64,000 nucleotides of DNA from Ophiura sarsii (GCA_035610835.1 CM069452.1:67304919-67368918); one strand, 5' to 3'. Numbered from the stretch's first letter, positions 22,543-32,470 are shown. The notes: a model not told the origin generated them from the sequence alone. Program-made: numbers and translations.

Positions 22543-22757
22543 CAGCCGAGACTTTCATCACAAATGAAAAAAAAACAATCTGAAATTATTATTCATTGCT
22601 CAATCTTAGCTATAGTTTGATCAGTTCCAGATTGACCAAGCCTCGACAGCAGCGAATGAATACAGAAGGATGCAGGCGCGCATGAAGGAACTGATTTATG
22701 TTTAGATACGACTGTAGATTCATTCAAAATATCGATTCATTTTAAAGACAAGTGTTA

Positions 22758-23000
22758 GGGGTCGTCCATAATTTTCGCCATTTTCAGTTACGTACAAAGC
22801 GTATGTAACAGGGGGGAGGGGGTCAAAATATACCCCAACCGTACGTAACTTAAATGGCGATCTTGAGAGGCGGGATTTTTTTTTAAATTACAAAAATTTC
22901 GCCATTTATTGCGTACGTAACTCAAGGGGGAGGGGGTAAAAAGTTAGGTACGCTCTGTACGTAGTCGTAAGTGAAAATGGCGATAATTTTGGACGACCTC
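22758..23000. mobile_element. MITE with GGGGTCGTCCATAATTTTCG ends, TTA duplication
   Basis: Left end GGGGTCGTCCATAATTTTCG then CCATTTTCAGTTACGTAC. The right end is its inverse, finishing ATAATTTTGGACGACCTC. TTA flanks occur at 22755-22757 and 23001-23003. 243 bp. Internal TTACGTAC motifs recur in both orientations. No protein is encoded. Confidence 0.9.
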
Positions 23001-23081
23001 TTAAGCCATCCAACGGGTTTACCTCTAAATATGAATGCTCTCCTCTTTTGACATCACTTTGTGGCTGTCCATCAATCCCTA

Positions 23082-23626
23082 AGGCCCCGCCCCCACCAAC
23101 TCAACACAAAAGTTGGTAACCATGACTGTTCTAAAAATCGTGGAAAAGGGGTATATTTTCGATTGTCAGCGCTAACACTTAGTGACAGCGAAATCATGAA
23201 AATAGGGGGTATTTCATGAATTAGTCTCAGCGAAATTCGAAAAAAGGGGTATTTTACGAAGAGGAAAAAACTAAAAACATCACAGTATGGATTTAATTAT
23301 TTGATAGAACATGTTAACAACCCAAATACACCATTTGGGGTACACCAGTTTATAACAAATGACCATAAACGCCTGTTACTGTTGGGAGCAACACGTTTTT
23401 ATCTATTTAATGTATGTATAAAGTGTCTTTGAAAAGGGGTGTTTGAAATTATAGTCAAACAAAAGCAAAAAGGGGGTATTTTTCACTCCAATTTTGTCCT
23501 CGATTTTGCCAAAAAAGGGGGTTAGAATTGTTAAAAAATCCTTGCAAAGGGGTACTTTGAAAAAATGGAAGTTCTAACAGTCATAGTTACCAACTTTTGT
23601 GTTGAGTTGGGGGGGCCGAGGCCTAA
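23082..23626. mobile_element. Inverted-repeat element, ~545 bp, GGCC...GGCC ends
   Basis: Left CCCCACCAACTCAACACAAA then AGTTGGTAACCATGACTGTT. Right AACAGTCATAGTTACCAACT then TTTGTGTTGAGTTGGGG. The TIR is about 45 bp. The flanks read CTAAGGCC and GGCCTAAGG. The interior has repeated AAAAGGGGTATTT motifs on the plus strand and no open frame. Confidence 0.85.
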
Positions 23627-23629
23627 GGC

Positions 23630-24290
23630 ATCCTTAAAATATTCAGTCAATCCTAGTGCTTGCAGACGTAATATACGCCCTCGCCTGGTTGTATTAGTAT
23701 CAACCAAGCTGATCTTAGTGATCTAAAAAATCCCATACAAGCTGTTCTAATCAGTGGCCCATAAACCCTGAAATATGTTTCCAAGCTGTTCTAACCAGCA
23801 AGCTACCCCCACCATCTCAGACTCTGTCCACGAGGGCGTAAGGGCAAAAAGTGCCTGGCGAATTTCACTGGGGATTTCCATGATCTGTATCATGTCTGTA
23901 TGCACCAAGTCAGCTCTGTGGGTGGTCAACTCTTTAAAATATTGACCAGTTTCCCAGGGCTCGCCACCTTGACATTAGTGTTGGGGACAAGGTCGACATA
24001 TTGTAGCCTAGCATGGGGGAAGTTGTTGGAGGAAATTATCGCAAATGAGTTCCATTTTTAACTGGAATATCAGTAAAATGAGAAAAAAGCGAGTCCTATA
24101 CCAGTGCTAGATGCTTGCTTGCTTTGTCGAGTTGTCTCTCCAGTCTTGCAAAGCTACATGTATGATGTCTACAGATTAAAGCCCAGTAACCTGCTTGCTT
24201 GATACCGCTTATTACCATACTTTGTAAAAAAAGAAAGTATCTTTTCCTGTTTCAAACTAAAAATTTTGGCTTTAGGAATTTAAGCTGGGA
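23630..24290. other. Presumed intron/intergenic DNA downstream of the OXA1L-like exon
   Basis: A minus-strand frame at 23747-23929 (MTTHRADLVHTD...) has balanced composition but no donor/acceptor pair I trust and no match to OXA1L, so it stays unassigned. CCAAGCTGTTCTAA and ACAAGCTGTTCTAA at about 23738 and 23782 mark a short direct repeat. Confidence 0.35.
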
Positions 24291-24309
24291 ATGCACCCCC
24301 CCCCCCTCC

Positions 24310-24455
24310 CCCTCCTAATAGGTTCCGTGTCTATAGTATTACCCACATCTGCCGAGGAAGCCACTCATATTGTACTTGTTGGATCTCTATCTACTGTAAC
24401 TCTCCCTAATCCTAAATCAGCTTTACCACATCTGCCGGGGAAGCCACTCAAATAT
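24310..24455 (-). repeat. Degenerate duplicates of the OXA1L-like exon 3' end
   Basis: CCTAATCCTAAATCAGCT (24406-24424) repeats the donor-adjacent end of the exon at 24594-24611, but with the donor GTGAGT changed to GAGAGT. Next to it, CACATCTGCCGNGGAAGCCA occurs twice (about 24345 and 24428). These look like partial tandem duplications of the exon-intron junction with the extra splice site lost. Confidence 0.6.
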
Positions 24456-24532
24456 AAAAGTTGTAATCCTTGACAAGTGTGACTTCTGAGAATGCACTAA
24501 GACAGATACTAACTATTTTTGTCCACTCCCCC

Positions 24533-24558
24533 TCCCACCCCCCCCCCCCCCCCTCCCC
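24533..24558. repeat. Poly-C tract in the intron just past the donor
   Basis: A C-rich run with about 17 consecutive C, beginning some 35 bp downstream of the exon donor on the minus strand (where it reads as poly-G). It may be length-polymorphic. Confidence 0.85.
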
Positions 24559-24594
24559 CACACCCGGATAGGATCTCTATTTTGTATCACTCAC

Positions 24595-24886
24595 CCTAAT
24601 CCTAAATCAGCTAACTTCTGCAATGCTATATCGGCTGCTGACCCTTCAGAGACTGTCTCGCCAACAGACGATGGCGGTTGTTCTGTGCTGCGTCCTGCAC
24701 CAGCTGGCTCAACCCTTGTGTCATCTTGGTGTAACCTTTGATTGGTATGGATACAGGCAGAGGGGGTCGGGTATATCGCTCTGGTGGGTAATAAGCATCT
24801 TTGCACTGGTGGAGTTAATAATGTTGGTGCCTTCCTCCTGCAGATTGTCCACAACAATTGTCTGCTAGCCAAAAACATAATATTGC
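24595..24886 (-). CDS. OXA1L: OXA1L-like first coding exon (mitochondrial insertase N-terminus)
   Basis: The acceptor TTTTGTCTCTTTCTCAG|GCAAT precedes ATG at 24878. The frame gives MFLASRQLLWTICRRKAP..., rich in Arg, Ser and Leu and lacking acidic residues for about 48 residues. That is a typical mitochondrial presequence. A low-complexity Ser/Glu/Pro linker follows and the exon ends ALQKLADLGLG, the last Gly codon split by the donor GG|GTGAGT (phase 2). Family knowledge: OXA1L proteins have a variable N-terminus and then (A/S)ELGLG just before the conserved TPVGL segment and the five membrane helices. OXA1L inserts mitochondrially and nuclear-encoded subunits into the inner membrane. Only this exon is found; TPVGL-type downstream exons were not seen in the window, so they lie outside it or the piece is an orphan. 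Identification rests on the presequence plus one short motif. Confidence 0.55.
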
Positions 24887-25028
24887 CTGAGAAAGAGACA
24901 AAATAAAATTGAGTTTGATTAAATTATAAACAAGGCTTCTTTATCAAATCAAAATCAAAGCAGAAACAAATGAACATGTTTCTCTGTCATAACCCATGTC
25001 AGTCCACTCTTGAGCAGTAACATCTTAC

Positions 25029-25063
25029 CAAGAACAATTGTCTGCTTGCTAAAAACATATTGC
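25029..25063 (-). other. Candidate 35-nt mini-exon with ATG (inner copy)
   Basis: Acceptor TCTCTTTCTCAG|GCAAT, then ATG and codons for MFLASRQLFL, then donor TTCTTG|GTAAGA. If spliced to the main exon acceptor at 24886 the frame shifts and hits a stop after about 24 codons, so inclusion would create an upstream reading frame, not an alternative N-terminus. Functional use is inferred only from the splice signals. Confidence 0.45.
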
Positions 25064-25206
25064 CTGAGAAAGAGACAAAATAACATTGAGATTGATTAAA
25101 TTATAAACAAGGCTTCTTTATCAAATCAAAATCAAAGCAGAAATGAATGAACATGTTGCTCCGTCATAAACCCATGTCAGTCCACTCTTGAGCAGTAACA
25201 TCTTAC

Positions 25207-25241
25207 CAAGAACAATTGTCTGCTTGCTAAAAACATATTGC
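25207..25241 (-). other. Candidate 35-nt mini-exon with ATG (outer copy)
   Basis: Identical architecture and near-identical sequence to 25029-25063: polypyrimidine acceptor, ATG, MFLASRQLFL codons, donor GTAAGA. Confidence 0.45.
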
Positions 25242-25399
25242 CTGAGAAAGAGACAAAATAACATTGAGATTGATTAAATTATAAACAAGGCTTCTTTATC
25301 AAATCAAAATCAAAGCAGAAACAAATGAACATGTTTCTCTGTCATAACCCATGTCAGTCCACTCTTGAGAAGTAACATCTCACCAAGAAAGGGTGCAAG

Positions 25400-26315
25400 G
25401 TAAACACCATGAAATGCTTTAAATTTAGTGGTTTTGATTACAATTTACATTGCAAATTACTCATTAGTGGCATATGCCTGCCATCTTTCTTTCTTAAAAG
25501 CATAGAATTGAATCTTTTTCATGAAACGCCTCAATCTGTGATTTTTTCCTCAAAATGTTTTTTATTTTTTTGGTCAAATTACATAATCATGAAACTAAAA
25601 TATCTTATTGGAAACAGATTTCCATTATGATTTAGGAAAAAAATGTTATGGTTTTTTTTACGGAAAATACATGAGTCCAAATCCCCTAAACGGTGTATGA
25701 TCCAAAATCTATTCATTTACATCATATCAACGCTCCAAAACAGAGACAAATATACCTATACAAAGTTTGACCGTTTTCAACACTAACAATACGTTATTTA
25801 ATTAAAACAAGAATCCAAAGGAGGAGGTTTGAAAAAACCTCTTCTAAATGTCCGTATCAGCTTCTCAATGTCCACATCCCAAACCATCGCAAATACTGCG
25901 GTAGAAAATTTGAGTTCACAATAGCTGTGAGGGGCACCTGCAGTAATATTAGTTTACATACGCCTACTTTCAATAAACGGCTCAAATACATCGATGCTAT
26001 CATCATCTCTTTGCCGATTGCAAGGTCGAGACCAACTTAAAAGCGATGGAAATGACCCTCCAAACAATTGCTGATCAAATGGGAACTGTATGGTTATTTG
26101 CATATTTCGATCAAACAAACTCGTCTATTATCTTAGTATTGAGCAAATATGACCGCATGATGTACAGGACAGCGTGTGCTCTGACGGAATATAAGTGTTT
26201 GGTGACAACGTTGGATATATTTATGAAAGCGGGAAGATTAATGAGGTCAGAATTGTTGAAATTATTGGATTAGAATTTAATATCCTAAATATATGTGTGT
26301 ATTACAATATTCCTT
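25400..26315. other. Probable upstream/promoter region of the OXA1L-like gene
   Basis: No recognised element. A leader exon ending at 25384 would start in this stretch. A plus-strand 75-codon frame at 26046-26273 has no family resemblance. No TATA box or CpG-rich patch stands out. Confidence 0.3.
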
Positions 26316-26394
26316 AGGAGGGAGGGGGAGGGGAGGGAGGAGAGGGAGGGGAGGGAGGGGAGGGAGGGGAGGGAGGGGAGGGAAGGGAGGGGAG
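26316..26394 (+). repeat. GGGAGGGGA minisatellite
   Basis: Nearly perfect repeats of GGGAGGGGA over about 80 bp on the plus strand. Strong G-quadruplex potential. Confidence 0.95.
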
Positions 26395-26443
26395 TAATCA
26401 GTGGGTATATGGCACAGAGCTAAGATACTGTAAAACAACTTAA

Positions 26444-26802
26444 AGGTGTATGTTCCGATAACTTTTTTGGAGCTATGAAAATAAAATTCACATCAAGATA
26501 TCTTGATATCAGAAGAATCCCCATATTTGTCTCATTTTGTCTGTAAAATCTTGGGGGCCAGAAATGTTCCATTTAGAATTTATAGGCTAAAATGTGGTGA
26601 ATTACTGACAAAGGTGGTTAACCACAGCCAGTTTGTGTACTACTCAATGGGCAAACTTCTTGTGAACTTGTGCTTCTAAAATAAGATCCATTGGAGTATT
26701 GCGACTCTAACTTTGGAATGTGACAATTTTAAGGATGACCTTTCATGTAAAATAGAAAACATCAAGTTGAAAATCTGGGGCCAGCAATCAGAACATCTAC
26801 CT
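26444..26802. mobile_element. TTAA/AGGT MITE (359 bp)
   Basis: TTAA at 26440-26443 and 26803-26806. Left end AGGTGTATGTTCCGATAACT, right end ATCAGAACATCTACCT. Interior landmarks: GGTGGTTAACCACAGCCAGT, TTTGTGTACTACTCAATGGG and AGGATGACCTTTCATGTAAA. Non-coding. Confidence 0.9.
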
Positions 26803-26806
26803 TTAA

Positions 26807-27371
26807 TTTCGCTAGCAATTTTATTTCGCTAATTTCGCTAGGAGATCCAATTCACCAAATTAAATTGCTGCCAATTATATCATTTATAATAGTAATATAT
26901 CGGAAGATGATTAAAATTAGTGAAATTAAATTGTCCTGCAAAAAGTTGACTAAATGCTAATTTGCTAAATATTAAGTTGCCGTGAAATGAAACTGTTTCA
27001 CAGTATGCCACCATGTCATCAAATCATCTACAAGTATATTGATTTTTTTTAAAAAAGGTTTTCAAACCATTACACAATTTTGTTAATCATATCAATGGTC
27101 CACAATTTTCAAAATTGATCATGGGTCACATTTTGGAATCAAGCGTTTCCAAAATTTGAATTAATTGTTTTGGTAGTGTTTGTACACAATCAATTAAAAA
27201 CCCAAGGACACACTCTTCTAAACTGACATGTTTTTTCCTGGATAACATGTGATTCTATCACGCAATTTTGGAAAATGCATCAACTCGACCCACATTCATA
27301 GCTTTTTAACTAGTTTAAAAGCATTTCTATATTACCCAGAAATGGGCTCTTGTTGGCTTTATAAAATTTAA
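26807..27371. other. Non-coding stretch between two MITEs
   Basis: Contains short inverted CTAATTTCGCTA-type words and AT-rich sequence. No gene recognised. Confidence 0.4.
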
Positions 27372-27727
27372 AGAAAGGTGTTTTGCTTGCTGGCCCGATT
27401 TTCAACTCAATGTTTTCTATTCTACATGAAGGGTCATCCTTAAAATAGTCGTATTCCACAGTTGGAGTTGCATAACTCCAATGGTTTTATTTAAGAAGCA
27501 CAATGTGACATGAAATTTGCCCATTGAGTAGTACACAAACTAGCCAGGTGGTTAAATATAACTACCTTTGGCAGTAATTCACTTCATTTTGACAAATAAC
27601 GTCTAAAATGAACATATCTTGCGCCAAACACTTTACAGACATATATGAGAAAAATATGGGGTTTCTTTCCATATCAAAATATGTTGATGGGCAAAAAAAA
27701 AATCTAAAGTGATCGGAACATCCACCT
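27372..27727. mobile_element. TTAA/AGGT MITE (about 356 bp)
   Basis: TTAA at 27368-27371 and 27728-27731. Right end AAGTGATCGGAACATCCACC. Interior ATTTTCAACTCAATGTTTTC, TACATGAAGGGTCATCCTTA and CCCATTGAGTAGTACACAAA as in the relatives. A minus-strand frame across it is a shadow. Confidence 0.85.
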
Positions 27728-27731
27728 TTAA

Positions 27732-28231
27732 GCCCCGAGATTCTATGGAAGCAGTACTGGATAGGAGGACATGATCTAATTTTGGATATCCCAAGATCAC
27801 TAGTTGTCAAAAAAAGGCATTTTTCTCCAGTACTATTTACCATTTAGCCATTTTCACCAGTGTTATAAACCATTGAGCCATTGGCAGAGTGAGACATCAT
27901 TCAACACATTGATTCATTCAATCTCTGAGGCCTACTTGGATGCCCGAAGTGATCTTCAGGAAATTTGGAAACAATCGCGCCGAGGAAATATCAATGTCAT
28001 AGGATTTCTTGTCAAAGGAAGACTCACTCAAAGACCAGAACTATAATCTAAAGCTCCTTCCCTGCTGCCTCAAGTGACAATAGTCACAGATCTGATATAT
28101 CCCATGCTATAGCCTGTTTGTTTTAAGAAGAAAAAAGGAATAAAAATAAAAAGTGTTGATGGATTAATCGGAGTAGCAGGCAATACAAGAGGGTCAGTTT
28201 GATTTTTTCCCCCCTTCCATACTTTTTTTAA
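27732..28231. other. Non-coding stretch, one unsupported frame
   Basis: Frame 27804-28046 (plus) is 80 codons with mixed composition, but no splice sites, start context or family match. Confidence 0.35.
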
Positions 28232-28502
28232 AGGTAGATGTTCTGATTGCTGGCTCGATTTTCAACTCGATGGTTCTAATTTTAGAAGCACAAGGTTACA
28301 ATAAATTTGCCAATTTAGTAGTACACAAACTGGCTGGTGGTTAACCACCTTTGGCAGTAATTCACCACATTTCTAAATGGAAAATTTCTGGCCCCTAAGA
28401 TTTTACAGACATAATGAGAAAAATATGGGGATTCTTCTGATATCAAAATGTCTTGATGTGAAAAAAAATTCATAGCCAAAAAAAGTTACGGAACATACAC
28501 CT
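28232..28502. mobile_element. TTAA/AGGT MITE, internally deleted (271 bp)
   Basis: TTAA at 28228-28231 and 28503-28506. Left AGGTAGATGTTCTGATTGCT, right CGGAACATACACCT. It keeps TAGTACACAAACTGGCTGGT and CACCTTTGGCAGTAATTCAC but lacks the CATGAAAGGTCATCC block of longer copies. Confidence 0.9.
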
Positions 28503-28603
28503 TTAAATTTCAAGCCTTAACCATAACTCACTAGGTGTGTGCTTTTTGGAATTAAACTATCAGGGGGAAAAAAACAGGTCAAATTTAAGAGGGAACCTGT
28601 CTT

Positions 28604-28676
28604 TGCACATGCCGGGGATCGAACCCAGACCACACACGTGCAAGTCAGACATCATACCGACTCCACTAACAGGTAA
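28604..28676 (-). repeat. tRNA-derived SINE head
   Basis: On the minus strand GTTAGTGGAGTCGGTATGAT (A-box-like TAGTGGAGTCGG) is followed about 30 nt later by TCTGGGTTCGATCCCCGGC (B-box GGTTCGATCCC). The spacing suits an internal pol III promoter. Cloverleaf pairing is incomplete and no canonical acceptor stem closes it, so it is a SINE head and not a working tRNA gene. Confidence 0.65.
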
Positions 28677-28679
28677 CCT

Positions 28680-29200
28680 AACAAAATGGTGGGTTTTTGC
28701 CATTTGATAGCCTGCCAGATCATGGCATGAGATAGACCGGGGAGCCTGCGGTACCATTTGCAAGCAGCGTTTGGATCAGTGTAAGTCTAAATAGGTCAGT
28801 GTTATACTTATATTTGAAAACAGCGTAGGGATTTGGAGTGTGTAGGATGGTTTAATTAGGGTTTATTAAATTAGTCAAAATAGGTAAGTGTTATACTCAT
28901 ATTGACTTTGACTTTTGAATTGTAAATTGGATAATGAAACATCCTTAGAGTACACTACTTGAAATGTTTCCCCATTCCCAGGTGATTATTTTCAACATAT
29001 ACACCGTGTATTTAAAGTGGGCTTGATATTTTTGAACCAAGTGGACCCAAAATTAGCCCATTCTTGACCTGTGACATTTTTGCTTACAACTTGTCATAAA
29101 TAGGTCAAACTATACATTTTCAAAATCCTAATAACAAGAAGAATAACAAAATGCTTTCTAACATAATTGACCCTCTACAACGGGCCTATAAACCAATCAT
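28680..29200. other. Non-coding stretch, possible SINE body
   Basis: Contains an imperfect direct repeat of AATAGGTCAGTGTTATACTT and ATAGGTAAGTGTTATACTCA (about 28790 and 28882). No coding signal. Confidence 0.35.
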
Positions 29201-29440
29201 GATTTTGGGGATGGGACGAATTTTGTCAAAAGTGGAATTTCCCCCCAAAATGTGGACACAATTGCGGGGAGGGGTGATTTTGGCAAAAGTGGACCTTTTT
29301 ATCGACATTTGGACCTTTTTTCATCAAAAAAACTTTGAATTTGCTCCCTTCGCTCGCGAACAGCCTTTTTTGGGGGTGAGGGGGTGTTGGTGAGTGTGAG
29401 TGGAGGGGGAAGGGTGAATGCCCCTCTCCCACCCTTGTTA
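29201..29440. repeat. Low-complexity GGGG/TTTT repeat-like segment
   Basis: Related words GATTTTGGGGATGGGACGAA, TTTTGTCAAAAGTGGAATTT, GATTTTGGCAAAAGTGGACC and TTTTTATCGACATTTGGACC recur with variation, suggesting a decayed repeat. Frames on both strands here are shadows. Confidence 0.45.
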
Positions 29441-30367
29441 TGAATCATTTCAGCACAGTAATGAAGTAATACCATAATTGTGTCAAACGGTGCACTTACA
29501 GCCTAATGAATCATCAAGCTATACATATTTATTCCCAATGCCAAACACAAACACATTTCTCAAATTATTATTACACCCTTATACAATTATGCCAGAAGGA
29601 AGCTATACAAGCACTCATTTCCCAGTCCAAATCTGTTTGTGTGTTTTTTGCGTGCAACCTGTCATATATTTACATCAACCATCCATCCTGGACTTGTTGT
29701 TACTTACAGGGTATTCAACTGTTCAAGTACTTTTCAGAGATGCCACTTAATAATTGATATCAAAAGAAAACCCTGAAGTCCCTATGAAATTGAAAACCCT
29801 TGATTGAGGTGAGTGAAATTGTGTTACAGAATCACAAGCCGGTTGATAAGCACCAAAACGGTAGCAACTTTAGCAAGGAAAAGCCTGTATTTGGACAACA
29901 ATTTCTAAGTAGTAGCATTTGTCGTTCACAGAGGGCACAAATGTAGAAAATTCCGGGCATTTTACTAAGATGTTGGAATCCCCCCCGATTAACCCCCAAG
30001 CCAGTGTTTCAAATAACAAGGGCCAAACCTATGTTGAGCCCTTGGAAATTCTGGTTACAGATTGGTGTACACACTTCTGATCAAGAGTATTGAGCACTGC
30101 TGTCATGCTCCAAACTTTGCTTATTGTTAATAATATGCTCCATATAGCCAAGAAATATAGTTCAAATGTCTTTCACCTTATGATGAACTTTTGAATTTTG
30201 ATCATTTTATTCAGGTCCACACAACATTTTATGACCACGGGTCCAGATGGCTCCTGAACATTTTCGCTTACTTGAAACACTGCCCCAAGCTCCTTTCTTA
30301 GGTCCCTACTAACCTCAAACGGTGATGGCATTAGGTTTCAGATTCAAACTATTACGCCTCTTTTTTT
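29441..30367. other. Non-coding stretch, nothing recognised
   Basis: Two overlapping frames at 29478-29757 share the same DNA in different phases; neither shows family features. No RNA gene or element ends seen. Confidence 0.4.
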
Positions 30368-30684
30368 AACCCTAGCCCTGCCAAATCCAGCAGAATCCAA
30401 CGAGCCAATCTCTATGTTCCACCCGGTGTGCAATTCTTTTCGAGGATGAAATGGACCCAGGCTATATACGCGGCCAAATATACTTGGCCGAATATACTCG
30501 GCCAAGTAGCCTTGACACCCGTGAGGTCCGTGGTTCAAATCCGGGGGGGGGGGGGTGTCGCAGTGACTTTTGGGGTGAGGTCCGTGGTTCAAATCCGGGG
30601 GGGGGGGGGTCGCAGTGACTTTTGGGGTCACTTTTCTCCGTGCAGAAATGAAATCTGAAAAAAGTGCCGAATGGGTTAGGGTTA
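30368..30684. mobile_element. Inverted-repeat element with tRNA-like B-box, copy 1
   Basis: Ends TTAACCCTAGCCCTGCC and inverse GGGTTAGGGTTAA. Contains GGACCCAGGCTATATACGCG, a GGCCAAATATACTTGGCC / GGCCGAATATACTCGGCC motif, and two tandem copies of GAGGTCCGTGGTTCAAATCC (B-box-like GGTTCAAATCC), each followed by a poly-G run and GTCGCAGTGACTTTTGGGGT. It is homologous to 53258-53537, where the complete tRNA-like head survives. Confidence 0.75.
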
Positions 30685-31250
30685 ATTCAGCCCATTTGAC
30701 AAAACTGTGTACTGATACCATCCTTAAAATTAGGGGAAGGAAACTGGGGTAATTGCACTGTCTGCTCTTACTACTCAATTTGCTTGGTACACTTCAAACA
30801 TTTTGACAAATTTTCAAACATTTCAAAATTTCTGTTTAAACAATTCTAAATTGTTGTTCTCAAAAAAATGCTTTTGATAGGTCTATGTCATATGGTGTGC
30901 ATGTATCAGGTTTTGAATGGGTTTGACTCATATCACATAAATACAGCAAAATAATCACTTCATAATTTTTTATCTATTGAAAAAATCCTCTGTATTATTT
31001 TATAGCCAAAGCACATGTACAATATTTTCACTTTCATTTCAATTACAGAGCTACCCTCATGCCTAACTTACTAGTATTCCCAACTGGCACAGAAACAATC
31101 TCCAAATGGCTTTTGTCTTTGTTGAAATAACTTCCATTATTACAGTAAAGCAAGAGCGATTGCGTCCCAGGCATTCATCACATGCAAAGGGTATGTATGT
31201 GTTGCAAGAAGTAAAAAAAAAAATGTTTTGGACACCGGCCTCATTTTGAT
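30685..31250. other. Non-coding stretch, nothing recognised
   Basis: AT-rich with no supported feature. Confidence 0.4.
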
Positions 31251-31256
31251 TTTAGA

Positions 31257-31346
31257 ATGCTTCTCGATGCTGTTCCCAATTTGAGATTGCTTCTCGATGC
31301 TGTTCCCAATTTGAGATTGCTTCTAGATGCTGTTCCCAATTTGAGA
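31257..31346 (+). repeat. Three-copy 30-bp tandem repeat
   Basis: ATGCTGTTCCCAATTTGAGA occurs three times at 30-bp spacing, preceded by TGCTTCTCG, TGCTTCTCG and TGCTTCTAG. Confidence 0.95.
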
Positions 31347-31414
31347 TATTGTGAAAACTATCAAATTTAGTCATTATTGGGTTGTTGTTTTTTATAGAAA
31401 ATATTTGAACAATA

Positions 31415-32470
31415 CAGGGTGAGTCAAAAAAGTCAGGTCCCGATTTCACCGATTTTTTAAACCAGTTAAAATTCAAAATTTAATATATTCAATGACTTGC
31501 CTGGCAAGGTGGCATTACTAGCTATAACCTAAATTTTATTTCATTCAAATTGGTTATTCGAAACGGGAGATATGTGTGGTGGCATGGGAAAACCCTTCAC
31601 ATGGTCATTTTCTAGCAACTTGTGTTTTTTCTTTGGCAGAGAGCTTCATACTCTTCTGATTATAGGGCTGTTTACATTTTTCAGAAATTCCATCTAGAAC
31701 TACAGTTATAGTATTTTAAAGTCGGCAAGATTAAACGCAACACTAAAAATCGAAACTGACAATTCAAAGGTGTACACAAAATCTTTTAAATGCTCTAAAA
31801 TTAATAAAACTACATTGTACCTAGGCGAAATGTCAACCACGGTCAACCATGGTCACCATGGTCACCATTGTCAACCATGGTTGACCATGGTTGACCATGA
31901 TCAGCCATGGTCAGCCATGGTCCTGAGCATGTCTGACCATGGTCAACCATGGTCAAAAGTTACTGGACATCTTTAAGCATGGTTGACCATGGTCAGCCAT
32001 GGTCCAGAGCTTACTGTCCATGTCTGACTATGGTCAACCATGATCAACCATAGTCAAAAGGTTAGTGGACCTTTTTAAGCATGGTTGACCATGGTCAGCC
32101 ATGGTCCTGAGCTTACTGTCCATGTCTGACTATGGTCAACCATGGTCAACCATAGTCAAAAGGTTAGTGGACATTTTTAAGCATGGTTGACCATGGTCAG
32201 CCATGGTCCTGAACTAACTGTCTATGTCTGACCATGGTCAACCATAGCCAAAAGGTTAGTGGACATTGTTAAGCATGGTTGACCATGGTCAGCCATGGTC
32301 CTAAGCTTTACTTGTCCATGTCTGACCATGGTCAACCATAGTAAAAAGTTAGTGGACATCTTTAAGCATAGTTGACCATGTCTGTCCATGGTTGGCCATA
32401 GTCTAAATGTTCATGGACATCTTTCAGCATGGTTAGCCCTGGTCAGTCATGGACGTTGTCCTGAGACTGC
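31415..32470 (+). mobile_element. ACCATGGT-satellite element, copy 1 (left part)
   Basis: Begins CAGGGTGAGTCAAAAAAGTC then AGGTCCCG after a TA dinucleotide, a mariner-like terminus. Block TATGTGTGGTGGCATGGGAA at about 31571 is followed by the ACCATGGT array from about 31830. The inverse arrangement occurs at 44660-46885. The other end of this copy is uncertain: CACCCTGTATG at about 33365 could be it, which would extend the element to about 2 kb. Confidence 0.6.
31830..32470 (+). repeat. Palindromic ACCATGGT satellite, array 1
   Basis: Units of about 92-102 bp, marked by AAGCATGGTTGACCATGGTC at 31975, 32077, 32179 and 32271, then decaying. Each contains several overlapping palindromes of the ACCATGGT / GGTTGACCATGGTCAACC type. 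The motif also embeds CCATGG and GTCAACC words in both orientations. The one open frame across it is composition-driven. Confidence 0.95.

Larger units (their letters stand above)
24853..25384 (-). repeat. 179-bp tandem repeat (3 units) duplicating an intron/mini-exon
   Basis: AACAATTGTCTGCT recurs at 24853, 25033 and 25211 (periods 180 and 178), with shared body CTGAGAAAGAGACAAAATAA, AAACAAGGCTTCTTTATCAA and CATGTCAGTCCACTCTTGAG. On the minus strand each unit has a polypyrimidine tract plus CAG acceptor, an ATG, and the first codons of the OXA1L-like exon. The outermost edge (25384) is a donor TTCTTG|GTGAGA that would end an upstream leader exon. Confidence 0.95.

Noticed and set aside
23747..23929. 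Minus-strand frame as the next OXA1L exon
   Set aside because: It lacks TPVGL or any membrane helix of that family and has no convincing acceptor in the right phase.
26046..26273. 75-codon plus-strand frame with balanced composition
   Set aside because: Could be an exon, but no family match and no splice or promoter context; evidence is too thin.
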